Numbered from the stretch's first letter, positions 6,639-15,421 are shown. The stretch: DNA of 64,000 nucleotides from JANNYA01 sp031422315 (GCA_031422315.1 JANOQN010000072.1:1-64000), one strand, 5' to 3'. The notes: a model not told the origin generated them from the letters alone. Numbers and translations: made by a program.

Positions 6639-8414
6639 TTATTCGTGTTCGCTTGGAGGTAACGACAATAGCCTGTAATTCCCAACGCAGTCGTTGTAGA
6701 TTCGCCAGCGCGACTTTGCTCGACAGAGGTTGCGGGTAATTCGGTAAACAGTTTTTGATACTTGAGATCTACTTTGCCCTATCGTCCCTATGCCGTCGAG
6801 GATCGTGCGAATCCCCACTTCATTAGGAAAATGCACACGCATAATCTGCCAAACTTGCAGTTGTAGACCAGCCAGTTTGGGAGTTGCAGGCAGCTCAAAT
6901 GCAGCATTGTTACCTTGTGGTGCCCAAGGGGTATTTACTACACGAACCGTTCCGTTGGTGATTCTAATTCTGCCTTCGTGGGCTTGAATTTGTATTCCGA
7001 AAACTTTGAGCGTGCTTGACAATTTATTCTTGTAAACGTCGAGTCTATTTCTGAACATCGTAGCTTGAAGTGCCGCTCGATCGAGCTTCTGTCGGTCAAT
7101 CGTTCTGTAATTAGCCGCAGAAGGATACAGCGCTGGGGCAGCGTCTGGTCCAACGTGAGCGACATCGCGGATGGCTTGAATCGCCTCTTCAATAGTCAAT
7201 CCAACTTCCCCGGACACTGCAATCAGGGTAAGCAAATGCGCGATCGTCGGCGGCAAAATAATAGGATCGGCTAATCCGCCGGATACAATACGTCGCGCCC
7301 AGTCAAATATGCAGGACGACTCAATTTTTGGGTCTCCTTCACAAAATCCGGATCCGATCAGCGCTGTTGCAGCCCACCCCCATGCTGGCATCACTATGGA
7401 TGGAGCTAAAGTTTGAGTTCGTTTAGCAATCCATTCGCTCGGAGCGAGCTTGATTGCAGCGGTGATTTCACCATCGTGCAAGGCATTTTGGAGTTCGTCT
7501 GTTGATGAGTGAGGGACATCGCCACACAGAAACCTACTAACGGAATCCCAGCTACGCAATTCAACAAGCTTAAGTAAATCAGCGGGCGTGAATCGAGCGA
7601 TTTCTTCCAAATTGATACCAATGGCCCTAGCTCGTGAGCTAATTGCGTCAATTCCGCCGCTTGCAAATTGAACAACGAAATGGTGAGGACTCCATCCCCA
7701 TTTGATTTGGCTAGTCATAGCCCGGCGTAACCCACCCGGAAACAATACGCAGGCCGATCCCGGCTGTGTTCCAACAACATGCGCACTTGTTCCAGCATGG
7801 AAGTACGCCCGCTGAACCAGCGTCGTTGCGAAGGAAAGCTCATCGACGCGAATCTCGCCGCGCATTGATCCAATTTGTAGGAAAATGCGTTCTCGACTAG
7901 CTTGTTGCCCCCTGTCGAGAAGGTCCTTAATCTGCCGTTCTAAATTTCTCGCGACGTTGTTAAAACGGTTGCGTCCAACAGCCCTCAATTCTCCGAGAAC
8001 TAATTGATGGAAGCTTTCTACCTGACCGGGGACGTTTCGACGCATCGCCCAATCATTAGGGACTACAGCCAGTAAGCGGTCTTGCAGCTCGTCATTTGCA
8101 ACCTTGGCCCATGTGCGCGCGCGATCGCCGTAAGGAATCATTCGCTGATCAATTTTGTCTTTGAAATAGTTTGATGGCGAGCCCGCCGAGTGATCAGCAC
8201 TAGTACCAAGCCTACGAGCATGTACCAACGGCGCCAATTCCTCAAAAACAGGCAATGCAGCGCCATGCTCTAATAGCGAACCTGGAGGTACCAAGACGAC
8301 ATCATATGCTAGGCACAGAATTTTAAGAATTCTCGCAAGATGACCTACCTGATGTCGTTCCTGCGAAAACGTGCCAGAAAACAAATCAAACTCACCAAAG
8401 TAGATAGCGCGCAT
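6639..8414 (-). CDS. 591-aa protein with C-terminal winged-helix-like domains, unknown
   Basis: I do not recognise this family. The first 70 residues look like an alpha/beta domain (MRAIYFGEFDLFSGTF; a hydrophobic strand ILKILCLAYDVVLVPP). Residues about 130-190 are charged and helical. Residues about 390-487 and 515-585 each end in a pattern like OmpR/PhoB winged helices: 'VYKNKLSSTL...IQAHEGRIRI' and 'VSKTVYRITRNL...CVGNYRLLSL'. A regulator or DNA-binding component is therefore plausible. No signal peptide or membrane segment is present. A TATACT box lies only 6 nt before the ATG and there is no ribosome site, suggesting a leaderless mRNA. It is divergent from the recombinase-fusion gene at 8543. 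Confidence 0.75.
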   Translation of the reverse strand: MRAIYFGEFDLFSGTFSQERHQVGHLARILKILCLAYDVVLVPPGSLLEHGAALPVFEELAPLVHARRLGTSADHSAGSPSNYFKDKIDQRMIPYGDRARTWAKVANDELQDRLLAVVPNDWAMRRNVPGQVESFHQLVLGELRAVGRNRFNNVARNLERQIKDLLDRGQQASRERIFLQIGSMRGEIRVDELSFATTLVQRAYFHAGTSAHVVGTQPGSACVLFPGGLRRAMTSQIKWGWSPHHFVVQFASGGIDAISSRARAIGINLEEIARFTPADLLKLVELRSWDSVSRFLCGDVPHSSTDELQNALHDGEITAAIKLAPSEWIAKRTQTLAPSIVMPAWGWAATALIGSGFCEGDPKIESSCIFDWARRIVSGGLADPIILPPTIAHLLTLIAVSGEVGLTIEEAIQAIRDVAHVGPDAAPALYPSAANYRTIDRQKLDRAALQATMFRNRLDVYKNKLSSTLKVFGIQIQAHEGRIRITNGTVRVVNTPWAPQGNNAAFELPATPKLAGLQLQVWQIMRVHFPNEVGIRTILDGIGTIGQSRSQVSKTVYRITRNLCRAKSRWRIYNDCVGNYRLLSLPPSEHE

Positions 8415-8542
8415 ACAGTCAGTATAGCGAAGCGATTTAATGATGGCTCGTCCTAAATTAGGTACTATCGGCGGATTTCGAAATGCAGTACATAACTAAT
8501 TTTATGTGATATAAATAGCGCGACGTAAAACCGGCGCTAGTT
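8415..8542. promoter_or_regulatory. Divergent promoter region with inverted repeat
   Basis: This 128-bp gap separates two divergent genes. It holds ACATAA (8490-8495) / TTATGT (8502-8507), a 6-bp inverted repeat, next to GATATAAAT (8508-8516), a possible -10 box for the rightward gene. On the other strand TATACT lies just before the leftward ATG. No recognisable ribosome site precedes either gene. Confidence 0.45.
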
Positions 8543-10840
8543 ATGAAGACCCTTAAAGATTCACTTGACTCGATAACGAAACCTCACGAGGAGTTGCTGG
8601 AATCTCTACGAAATCCTCTTCGCTCTTACGAAAGCGCTGCTCGTCTATCTATTGATTCACTAGTATCTGAGGAATCGAGAGCTTTGATAGGCAATTTTTC
8701 GGGGCTTGATGCCGATGCTTATGGCGCAGCCGGAGTTACCTCTTTAACGCAGAATAAATATGCAGAACACTTCAGAAGTGCGGAAAATCTGGCCAGCCTT
8801 GCAACTATTAATAGCGATCGTCTTGGATATTTCTCCGGCACCACCGAGAAGCTAAGCGCTTTGCACAATGCATTTGAAGCAACCAGTTCGTTTGCACTAA
8901 CAGGACTTGACCCGACTCGAATATTGGACGCGGCAGGACTGAACTCGTCATTTGCTGCGCATCATTCTAAATCAAGCCTCTCTCTTGTCGCAGACAAACA
9001 TACAAACTCATTGTTTAGTAACGTGTCAGGGCTTGTGAGCGCGTTACGAGATGAACTTGAGGCAACAAAATTAGGTGGTTTTGCAGGGCTCTCAGCATCA
9101 CAATCTAAGACCGCAAGTCGGCTTGTTTCATCAATCGCAGACCAGTATGCAAAAGCCTTGTATGGCCCATCCTATGCTTTGCCCAGTTCGTTTGCGGCTT
9201 TAGCGTCTCAGGTTGGGACCTCTTTTGCTGCAATTGCTGGTAACTCTCTCGGGCTTGTTAAAAACAATAAGCTAAGTGGCATTGAGTCGTTGGTTGGCCT
9301 GATCTCGTCAAGAGCCGGGTTTGTCTCGTCCACGGATGCTATCGAACAAATACTTCGGGGTAGAGAAGATTGGCTAGCCTTAACCACTGGGATTGAGAAT
9401 CTTGCACATCAATTTGAATCCAAGTCGAAAGAACTAGAAACAACAACGCAATCTCTCGTAAAAACTGTCAAGTCGAACCAATCATCAGCCGCGTTTTTGA
9501 CGTTTCTATATTTTGTGTTGAACGCATTGTTAGGCGACGATTGGATTGCTCGGATATCAGATTCAATTTCGGCTGCTCCAAATCACCCGAAACAAATAAC
9601 CGTCGAAATTGAATCTAAATGCACCACCGAGCTCTGCATAGTCGCTGGCACAAAACCGCGCCGAATCTTCGGCGAACCACGTAAAAGCGCGACGGTTGTA
9701 ACTCGCATTTCGGCAGGCACTTTTGTCCGACCACTACACCAGTCAGGCGAATGGCAGCTTATTGAGTTTTTAACCGAAAGCGGGAAAAGACTTAACGGTT
9801 GGATCGAAACTGAAGCCTTAGAAGACTTTCGGGCTCAACTAAGCAGCGAGATCGTTTCCGTTTTGACCTCACAAAACAAATCGATTTCCAAAGAAGTAAA
9901 AAAGCCGGAAACCTTTGCAGTCCCTAAAATTATTAAGAACGAAGGTCAGCCAGCTACAAAGCGTTTCCTAGAGTTCTTCGCAGCCAGTATTCGAAATAAA
10001 AACACACGCCTTGCCTACGCCAAGGCTTGCAATAGCTTCCTTAATTCAATGGAAAATTCAGGCCTAGCACTTCACATGATCGAACCTCTCCATATCGCGG
10101 TGCACGTTGAAAAGCTCACTCAGGAACGCTCGCCAGCAACGGTAAAGCAACACGTCGCAGCGATTCGCCAGATGTTTGATTACCTCGTCACCGGTCAAAT
10201 CATCCCAAGCAATCCTGCTTCTTCAGTCAAACCGCCTAAGCATGTCTCAGACGGTGGGAAAACGCCCATTTTGCAATCAGAGGAGCTTCGCCAGCTGTTC
10301 GCAAGCTTGAACCCCGATGTATTGATCGATGTGCGCGATCGCGCAATATTGGCGGTGATGACGTTTTCTTTTGCGCGCGTTGGCGCAGTGGTCAAGCTTC
10401 GGGTTCGAGACTATTACCGCCAAGGCGCGCAAGCCTGGTTCTTGCTTCGCGAAAAAGGCGGGCGCGACAATAAAGTTCCAGTGCATCACGAGGCCGCAAA
10501 TTACGTGGAACACTACATTGAACTAGCGGGTCTAGCAGACCAGCGGGAAATGCCACTCTTTCGTAGCTTTAAGGGGCGCACCGGCACGCTCACCGTTAAA
10601 CCGATGCTACGCGGAAATGTTTTCGACATGATCAGACGGCGCGCCGCTGCGGTCGGTTTGCCTGTTGAAATTGGTTGCCATAGCTTTCGAGGATCTGGCA
10701 TTACCAATTATTTAAGCAACGGTGGAACGTTGGAGGTAGCGGCGCGAATTGCTGGCCATCGATCAACCACCACAACGCAGCTTTACGACCGGCGAAACGA
10801 ACAGGTGAGTCAGGCGGAAATAGAGCGGATTCGATTTTGA
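8543..10840 (+). CDS. Tyrosine recombinase with a 460-aa novel N-terminal extension
   Basis: A 765-aa protein. Residues about 470-765 form a complete tyrosine recombinase: core-binding domain at 470-555, then catalytic R612, K638, H713-x-x-R716, H739 and Y748. Related phage-type integrases are normally about 300 residues and start near residue 460. The first 340 residues are Ser/Ala/Leu-rich and helical with no family I recognise; 316-333 is hydrophobic enough to span a membrane; 365-425 resembles a bacterial SH3 domain (CTTELCIVAGT...VRPLHQSGEWQLIEF...GWI). The 5' two thirds look AT-richer than the recombinase part, suggesting a fusion of two genes. It is not near an att site, so a role other than ICE integration is likely. 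Confidence 0.85.
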   Translation: MKTLKDSLDSITKPHEELLESLRNPLRSYESAARLSIDSLVSEESRALIGNFSGLDADAYGAAGVTSLTQNKYAEHFRSAENLASLATINSDRLGYFSGTTEKLSALHNAFEATSSFALTGLDPTRILDAAGLNSSFAAHHSKSSLSLVADKHTNSLFSNVSGLVSALRDELEATKLGGFAGLSASQSKTASRLVSSIADQYAKALYGPSYALPSSFAALASQVGTSFAAIAGNSLGLVKNNKLSGIESLVGLISSRAGFVSSTDAIEQILRGREDWLALTTGIENLAHQFESKSKELETTTQSLVKTVKSNQSSAAFLTFLYFVLNALLGDDWIARISDSISAAPNHPKQITVEIESKCTTELCIVAGTKPRRIFGEPRKSATVVTRISAGTFVRPLHQSGEWQLIEFLTESGKRLNGWIETEALEDFRAQLSSEIVSVLTSQNKSISKEVKKPETFAVPKIIKNEGQPATKRFLEFFAASIRNKNTRLAYAKACNSFLNSMENSGLALHMIEPLHIAVHVEKLTQERSPATVKQHVAAIRQMFDYLVTGQIIPSNPASSVKPPKHVSDGGKTPILQSEELRQLFASLNPDVLIDVRDRAILAVMTFSFARVGAVVKLRVRDYYRQGAQAWFLLREKGGRDNKVPVHHEAANYVEHYIELAGLADQREMPLFRSFKGRTGTLTVKPMLRGNVFDMIRRRAAAVGLPVEIGCHSFRGSGITNYLSNGGTLEVAARIAGHRSTTTTQLYDRRNEQVSQAEIERIRF

Positions 10841-10940
10841 CTCTGAAGTAACCGAATTAATTTTTCTTCAAAATATTATGAACTGGTTCACAAAAATAGG
10901 CGCAGTGTTTGTCATGTCAACCACGACCTGGAGAATGAAA

Positions 10941-11144
10941 ATGCTCATAGATAAAGCGATTTTGTCGGTTTTGATACTCGCGATTCCGGTGTGTTCAGAG
11001 GCAGGGTGGTTAAAAAAGCGTTGGAGAGAAATAGAACATGCCGCCACTGACGCTGCGGACGCAGTAGTTACGGTAGCACATGACAGTCATTGTCGTTCGC
11101 CCAGCCATGCAGGCACGCCAGTACCTTTTCTCGATTCTCTATAG
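10941..11144 (+). CDS. Small exported protein, 67 aa
   Basis: GGAG at 10930-10933 points to ATG 10941 (earlier in-frame ATGs at 10878 and 10935 are less well placed). The start is a signal peptide (LIDKAILSVLILAIPVCSEA) followed by a Lys/Arg and Ala-rich mature part. The last 25 codons overlap the 3' end of the convergent OB-fold gene, so the true extent is uncertain. It is not a known family. Confidence 0.45.
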   Translation: MLIDKAILSVLILAIPVCSEAGWLKKRWREIEHAATDAADAVVTVAHDSHCRSPSHAGTPVPFLDSL

Positions 11145-11655
11145 TTTCAAAGGCTGGCAGCGCGACAGCAAATCCAGCTTCTGTTTGCACAGCTTTTATA
11201 AAATCAGTTCTGCCTTTGTCCGTCGCTAAAATTCGAGCCTTCTCCAAACCTGCAACACGAGCAAAACCTACGAGTGACGTTTGTACTCGTTTACGCCGAA
11301 GTTTCTCTCGTTTCGGCGTAAAACTAACGGTCTCTCTGCCATCGATGTCACCGTAAATTGTCAATTTAAAACCGTTTTGTTTGCTTTTTTGAAACACCAG
11401 GTTGCCAATCACATTGACAACGTCGCCCAGCTCGATAGTGCAAGCCGAGGGCAAACAAGCAGTCAAGGTTTGGGTTGCGCCCTCTAGTGACCCAATAACT
11501 GCGTATAGCTTTTTCGGAAGTATGGCTGGCCAGGGCGTTACCTCTAATACTTTGCCTGTCACCCTAATAGTCCCGCGCGGATGTTCAACGGTTAATTGCG
11601 ATACGAGCAACTCAGGAGAAAACTGAGGAAACGCTTGCGCTTTCTTGATACTCAT
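11068..11655 (-). CDS. OB-fold-like protein beside the AcrVA2-like gene
   Basis: A 195-aa protein. Residues about 15-110 have the strand pattern and GKV / GDVV / GNL turns of a nucleic-acid-binding OB fold, as in the N-terminus of exonuclease VII large subunit. Residues about 112-128 are a basic patch (KREKLRRKRVQ). The remaining third is not recognised. It starts 20 bp after the AcrVA2-like gene stops, in the same direction, so the two are probably one operon. Its function is unknown; a single-stranded nucleic-acid-binding partner is an inference. Confidence 0.65.
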   Translation of the reverse strand: MSIKKAQAFPQFSPELLVSQLTVEHPRGTIRVTGKVLEVTPWPAILPKKLYAVIGSLEGATQTLTACLPSACTIELGDVVNVIGNLVFQKSKQNGFKLTIYGDIDGRETVSFTPKREKLRRKRVQTSLVGFARVAGLEKARILATDKGRTDFIKAVQTEAGFAVALPAFETIENREKVLACLHGWANDNDCHVLP

Positions 11656-11675
11656 AGACTTCTCAAAACGTTAAT

Positions 11676-12743
11676 CTAATTTAGATTTGGCTCCGTTACA
11701 ACTTGGCGAATAACAGCCGGTAGCGCTTCAGGCTCATTTGTGTTCACAGCAATTGGTGGAAGCCATCGCAAACTGAGCGCTTGTGTGCCCCGTTTTCCAA
11801 TCCAGAAGGAATGCCAGTGCGCACGCCTAACATGTGGTCGCACTGAATTAACATATCCATCTGCCGTTGAATGCTTAATGTTTTGGCTCGCCCATAAATC
11901 AAGCGCACTGCCGATTCGTAAGCCAACCTCCCACGTTTTCGCGAGCTTGGCAGCGATGAGCCGCCGCTGTGATCCAAAGACTGCTGACTTAGGTGCCGGC
12001 GGCGTCCAATCGTCAATTTCAGGCTTCTCGGAGCAAAGATACAGAACCAAAGATAGCATCCCAGAAACAACTCGTTCAATTGCCCGTTTCTCTTCGATTT
12101 TGAAATCAGAATACTTCCGCTGTTTAGCGCCAGATTCCTGCGCTTCGGCGTCTTCGTTTCGCTCAAAGTGAAGTTGCACCAAGTCTGATACTGGGTGGTT
12201 TCCAAGCGGGAGAGAAAAGGCAATTAAGTCACGAAGTGGTTCGAATTTCTGCGAGTCGAATTCATTTTCATCCTTCGTGTTGCGCCGTAAAATTCCAACG
12301 ATTTGCAGATCATCCTGCTTACCTAATCGCGACAAATACGCAAAAAAACCCTCAATTGGAAAAGGCAATAATTCTGACTCAGGCGTTTCAATGTAAACCG
12401 CTTGCCCAGGCATTCTTAAGAAGAGCGAGCTTGGAATTTCACCTTCTAAAGGTGTCTTTATCAAAGCCTGAAAAATACCAGGATGAAAACGGTAGATTCC
12501 CTTAGTGGGCCGCCAGGAAACAAGCGCTCCGAATAACGCTGGATTGAATTCTGGCGAAGGATTGTCAATTCCTTGCAGCCTAAGCGAAAGCGCATTTCCC
12601 TCAGCATTAGAGAAGATACATCCTTCTCCATGCTTTCTTTCATTTTTCAAGAAAGATTTTAGTTCATCCGCTAATCGCCACACCGTAGGGTATCGCTGCT
12701 GGACAGTGCGCAGAGCATTTAGAGCTGAGTGATTTTCATCCAT
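11676..12743 (-). CDS. AcrVA2-like anti-CRISPR homologue
   Basis: A 355-aa protein that matches AcrVA2 in order and spacing: 'WRPTKGIYRFHPGIF' (AcrVA2 has a WRNTLGIY-type stretch), 'IPSSLFLRMPGQAVYIETP' (TSIFLNLPDWCVYV-type), 'GMLSLVLYLCSEKPEID' (GLLPYLLWLCVAEPDI-type), and the C-terminal 'VRPHVRRAHWHSFW...LSLRWLPPIAVN' (RPHIRRGHWHGYW...RWQPAVFVN-type). AcrVA2 lowers Cas12a by acting on its mRNA during translation; homologues are spread on plasmids and ICEs, often in hosts without type V-A CRISPR. No cas gene is seen here. The comparison is from memory of the AcrVA2 sequence, not an alignment. TATTTATA lies upstream as a possible -10. Confidence 0.8.
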   Translation of the reverse strand: MDENHSALNALRTVQQRYPTVWRLADELKSFLKNERKHGEGCIFSNAEGNALSLRLQGIDNPSPEFNPALFGALVSWRPTKGIYRFHPGIFQALIKTPLEGEIPSSLFLRMPGQAVYIETPESELLPFPIEGFFAYLSRLGKQDDLQIVGILRRNTKDENEFDSQKFEPLRDLIAFSLPLGNHPVSDLVQLHFERNEDAEAQESGAKQRKYSDFKIEEKRAIERVVSGMLSLVLYLCSEKPEIDDWTPPAPKSAVFGSQRRLIAAKLAKTWEVGLRIGSALDLWASQNIKHSTADGYVNSVRPHVRRAHWHSFWIGKRGTQALSLRWLPPIAVNTNEPEALPAVIRQVVTEPNLN

Positions 12744-12959
12744 GGCCGATTCCTATAAATAGCACAAAGCCAGTATCCGCCTCCAACTGCGCTGGCGCAT
12801 TGAGATTGTTTGGCCATTAATTGAAAAACACAACCATCTAGTTTAAGGCAAACACCAGAAACTCCAATATGCGCGATCCAAAAAGTGCGGAAATGCCTAC
12901 CAAAGCCGCTAAACCTGCGTTGGCATTCAATACGAGGTTTTCGCGATGAAGACAGTCGG

Positions 12960-13247
12960 TCATTCGTGAAACCAATAAAACATGTATTGCAAATGACCTA
13001 TAAACATGACGATGCCCACGAATGCAAAAATAGGCAGTTCAAATTGGCGCGCAAGCCAAATCATCACGAAGCTGGCTATGCCGAGCCCGATGGCGACACT
13101 CAGCGGACTCATCTCGCGAATGTTTTGTGCATCCTCCAATCTCGACACGTAGTAGGCGTAGCCAAACTCAGTATCTTCCGCTGCTTTTGCCGACTTTAAA
13201 CGCTCGATATAGCGTGTTTTTGACTCAAAAAACCGCCGCCTAGCCAT
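12960..13247 (-). CDS. Two-segment membrane protein, 95 aa
   Basis: The basic N-terminus (MARRRFFESKTRYIERLKS) is followed by two hydrophobic stretches at about 48-65 and 70-90 and a short tail. The start overlaps the end of the next gene upstream by 8 bp, so it is the last gene of the minus-strand operon that begins at 17,337. It is not recognised. The following 216 bp to 12,743 hold no gene. Confidence 0.6.
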   Translation of the reverse strand: MARRRFFESKTRYIERLKSAKAAEDTEFGYAYYVSRLEDAQNIREMSPLSVAIGLGIASFVMIWLARQFELPIFAFVGIVMFIGHLQYMFYWFHE

Positions 13248-13773
13248 CGGAATACTCCTTCTTTAACATCGGCAAAACCTGACCCTCATCCAACTCCTGA
13301 CGCGCCGTGGGCCTATATCGCCGCCCAAGCTCCTTCGAAAAAAACACGTCACGAAAGTGCGTACGTACGCCACCAATATCATCCACCGACAGTCCAAGTT
13401 CGCGCTTATACCAGCGCGCAATCTCATAAGTATCACCGCGCGAACTGCCCTGCCTCAGACGATTTTGCAACACGTCTAACTCATGTCGGCTTGCTTCCGT
13501 GAGCGGCTCAAATGCTGCGAGCAGCTCAAATACGCGCTCTGGAGGTGCGGGCATTTGCTTCATTGAATACATGCCCCACCCCTGAACTGCGATACTTGCC
13601 AGAATCGCAGGCACGTAAAGTGGCGTACCCCATAAAAAATATGCGGCCACTAGCAACGCAATTGAAAGCGCGATTATGACAAGCGGTTTGTACCGTTTAG
13701 CGCTCAGCAAATCCGCAATCTCCTGGATGCGTGCCAGATTCTCCGCATCAATCCCAGCATCACGCGCACTCAT
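13240..13773 (-). CDS. Membrane protein with shared N-terminal motif, 177 aa
   Basis: Two hydrophobic stretches (about 30-48 and 52-70) are followed by a soluble helical domain (about 78-177). The first 20 residues, MSARDAGIDAENLARIQEI, resemble those of the protein at 14,276-14,512 (MSGRGAVADADNLARIEES), so the two share a module or a duplicated start. The start overlaps the preceding stop by 4 bp. Function unknown. Confidence 0.65.
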   Translation of the reverse strand: MSARDAGIDAENLARIQEIADLLSAKRYKPLVIIALSIALLVAAYFLWGTPLYVPAILASIAVQGWGMYSMKQMPAPPERVFELLAAFEPLTEASRHELDVLQNRLRQGSSRGDTYEIARWYKRELGLSVDDIGGVRTHFRDVFFSKELGRRYRPTARQELDEGQVLPMLKKEYSDG

Positions 13774-14279
13774 CGAAGTGAATCCACAATCGCGTTGAAT
13801 TGGCTGATGTAAGTCGCTGCAATTTGTCGCCCACTTTTGCTTTCCACGTACGCATTCAAAGCGCTTGCCGTAAGCCCAACAGCGATGTTTTCGTCGGTCA
13901 CCACGCCATCCCTATCAAAGTCAAATAAGCTACCCACGTCGTAGTTATCAACGTTCAAAGCATCGGTCGTCGTAATGGTGGCTTGTTTCCCAGTGGTATC
14001 TCTGAGCACCAAGTTGTTGGAATCACCCGCACCCAAAACAAAGCGCGCGGCATAACCAGGCCGAATTTCAGTAAAGCATCCAGAGGTCATGATTATGACT
14101 GCAAGTAATCGGTCAACATATTCGTAGTCCATTTGCTCGGCATCAATTTCGCGGATGAATCCACGCGGCTCTACCGCGATGGTGGCGATTGGCGTTTCGC
14201 ACTGAGTAAGCTTGGCAGGGTCAGCCGCCTGCGCTGTAAGGCATGCAAACGAGACGGCGCAAATAAAAAACAATTTCAT
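13770..14279 (-). CDS. Exported protein related to the CsgG-like lipoprotein's N-domain
   Basis: A 169-aa protein with signal peptide (MKLFFICAVSFACLTAQA). The mature part opens with CETPIATIAV and has SGCF about 45 residues later, the same layout as CDAPLGTLAV...SGCF in the lipoprotein encoded at 16,306-17,337. Residues about 112-122 (FDFDRDGVVTDE) look like an EF-hand-type calcium loop. Probably a periplasmic paralogue of the lipoprotein's N-terminal domain. 4-bp overlaps on both sides tie it into the operon. Confidence 0.65.
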   Translation of the reverse strand: MKLFFICAVSFACLTAQAADPAKLTQCETPIATIAVEPRGFIREIDAEQMDYEYVDRLLAVIIMTSGCFTEIRPGYAARFVLGAGDSNNLVLRDTTGKQATITTTDALNVDNYDVGSLFDFDRDGVVTDENIAVGLTASALNAYVESKSGRQIAATYISQFNAIVDSLR

Positions 14280-14512
14280 TGTGGATCCTCGGTAGATTTA
14301 TTAATCGGCTCGCAAAACAACGTTTCGTCGTCAAACGCTGGTAACCATTTCAATCCGTGACATAAGGCGCAGTGATAGATACCGGGTAAATCAGCATCCA
14401 CGCAATCAACATCGACGCAGCGTCTGTATCCATGCTCAAAAGTGGTAGCGGCAAACGACTCCTCAATCCGTGCCAAGTTATCCGCATCGGCCACTGCACC
14501 ACGCCCGCTCAA
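14276..14512 (-). CDS. Small Cys-rich protein, 78 aa
   Basis: The N-terminus MSGRGAVADADNLARIEES is shared with the 177-aa membrane protein of the same operon. The rest carries several cysteines (RCVDVDCVDAD, HCALCH) that could bind a metal. The start overlaps the ssb stop by 4 bp (translational coupling). Not recognised. Confidence 0.55.
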   Translation of the reverse strand: MSGRGAVADADNLARIEESFAATTFEHGYRRCVDVDCVDADLPGIYHCALCHGLKWLPAFDDETLFCEPINKSTEDPQ

Positions 14513-14985
14513 AACGGTATCTCATCATCAAAGTCATCGGTAGGCGGCACCTCACTGCGCGCCGGTGCCGCACGCGCAGCCGGCCGTGAACCAGGCGCGC
14601 CGGGCGCTGGACGCGCGCGCGGCTCAGCACCGGTGTTGGCATCTTGGCCGGCGCCACCCAAAAGCTGAATTTCATCCGCCAGAATATCCGTGGTGTAGCG
14701 CTCAATGCCTTCTTTATCCGTGTATTTATCGGTGCGCAGCTTGCCTTCGATATAGACAGAACGCCCTTTACGCAGATATTCGCTTGCGATTTCAGCCAGC
14801 CGCCCGAACAGCTTGACCCGATGCCATTCGGTGCGCTCTTGCATTTCGCCGGTGGCTTTATCTTTCCAGCTTTCGTTGGTCGCTAGTTTTAGCGTGGTAA
14901 TCGGCGCGCCGTTCGCGCCATACCGGGTTTCAGGATCGGAACCGCAGTTGCCGATTAAAATGACTTTGTTAACGCCGCGTGCCAT
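14509..14985 (-). CDS. ssb: Single-stranded DNA-binding protein
   Basis: A 158-aa SSB. The OB fold occupies about 1-110 (MARGVNKVILIGNCGSDPE, 'TEWHRVKLFGRLAEIASEYL', 'VYIEGKLRT'), then a Pro/Ala/Arg linker and the acidic tip DDFDDEIPF that recruits partner proteins. It is an ICE-borne paralogue of the chromosomal gene, expected to coat the incoming single strand during transfer. Good start (ATG 14,985) with an upstream AAAGGAACC-type site. Confidence 0.97.
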   Translation of the reverse strand: MARGVNKVILIGNCGSDPETRYGANGAPITTLKLATNESWKDKATGEMQERTEWHRVKLFGRLAEIASEYLRKGRSVYIEGKLRTDKYTDKEGIERYTTDILADEIQLLGGAGQDANTGAEPRARPAPGAPGSRPAARAAPARSEVPPTDDFDDEIPF

Positions 14986-15025
14986 AGGGGTTCCTTTGAG
15001 TTAATTGATTGGTGAAAAACAATTT

Positions 15026-15421
15026 TTATAACAGTGCTTCGCATATTGCGCGCGGATGTGTTGGATCCAGTGCGTAGAGCGCTACTCGTTGATCCACAAT
15101 TCGCGTGTTGAAATCCGCCATCAAGCTCGCTGCGTCAGTGAAGTAATCCGCCCGCTTCGCCAAAGAAGCCAGTTTCATTTCAAGACCTTCAATCGCTTCT
15201 ACAGTCCTTTCTACTTCCGCCAGGCGGCTGTCTTTTCGCGCATCTAAGGTGCCTTCATTGGCGAGGTGCTGCCGTATTGCAAAACGCGCTTCTGCTTCCA
15301 ACGACCTACTATTTGCTTCCGCCGAACGATTCAGCGCCGAGTGCATGCCACTTTCCAATCTAACCGTCATCCGCTCTTTTGGGTTTTCTGCAACTGTGTT
15401 TTCGTTGATGCCACGTGTCAT
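15026..15421 (-). CDS. Arc-type ribbon-helix-helix DNA-binding protein
   Basis: A 131-aa protein. Residues about 17-53 (ERMTVRLESGMHSALNRSAEANSRSLEAEARFAI) form a ribbon-helix-helix domain of the Arc kind. The C-terminal 70 residues are helical and probably oligomerise. It is located just upstream of ssb in the same operon; it could be the operon's regulator or a relaxosome accessory protein. Which of these cannot be told from sequence. Confidence 0.7.
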   Translation of the reverse strand: MTRGINENTVAENPKERMTVRLESGMHSALNRSAEANSRSLEAEARFAIRQHLANEGTLDARKDSRLAEVERTVEAIEGLEMKLASLAKRADYFTDAASLMADFNTRIVDQRVALYALDPTHPRAICEALL

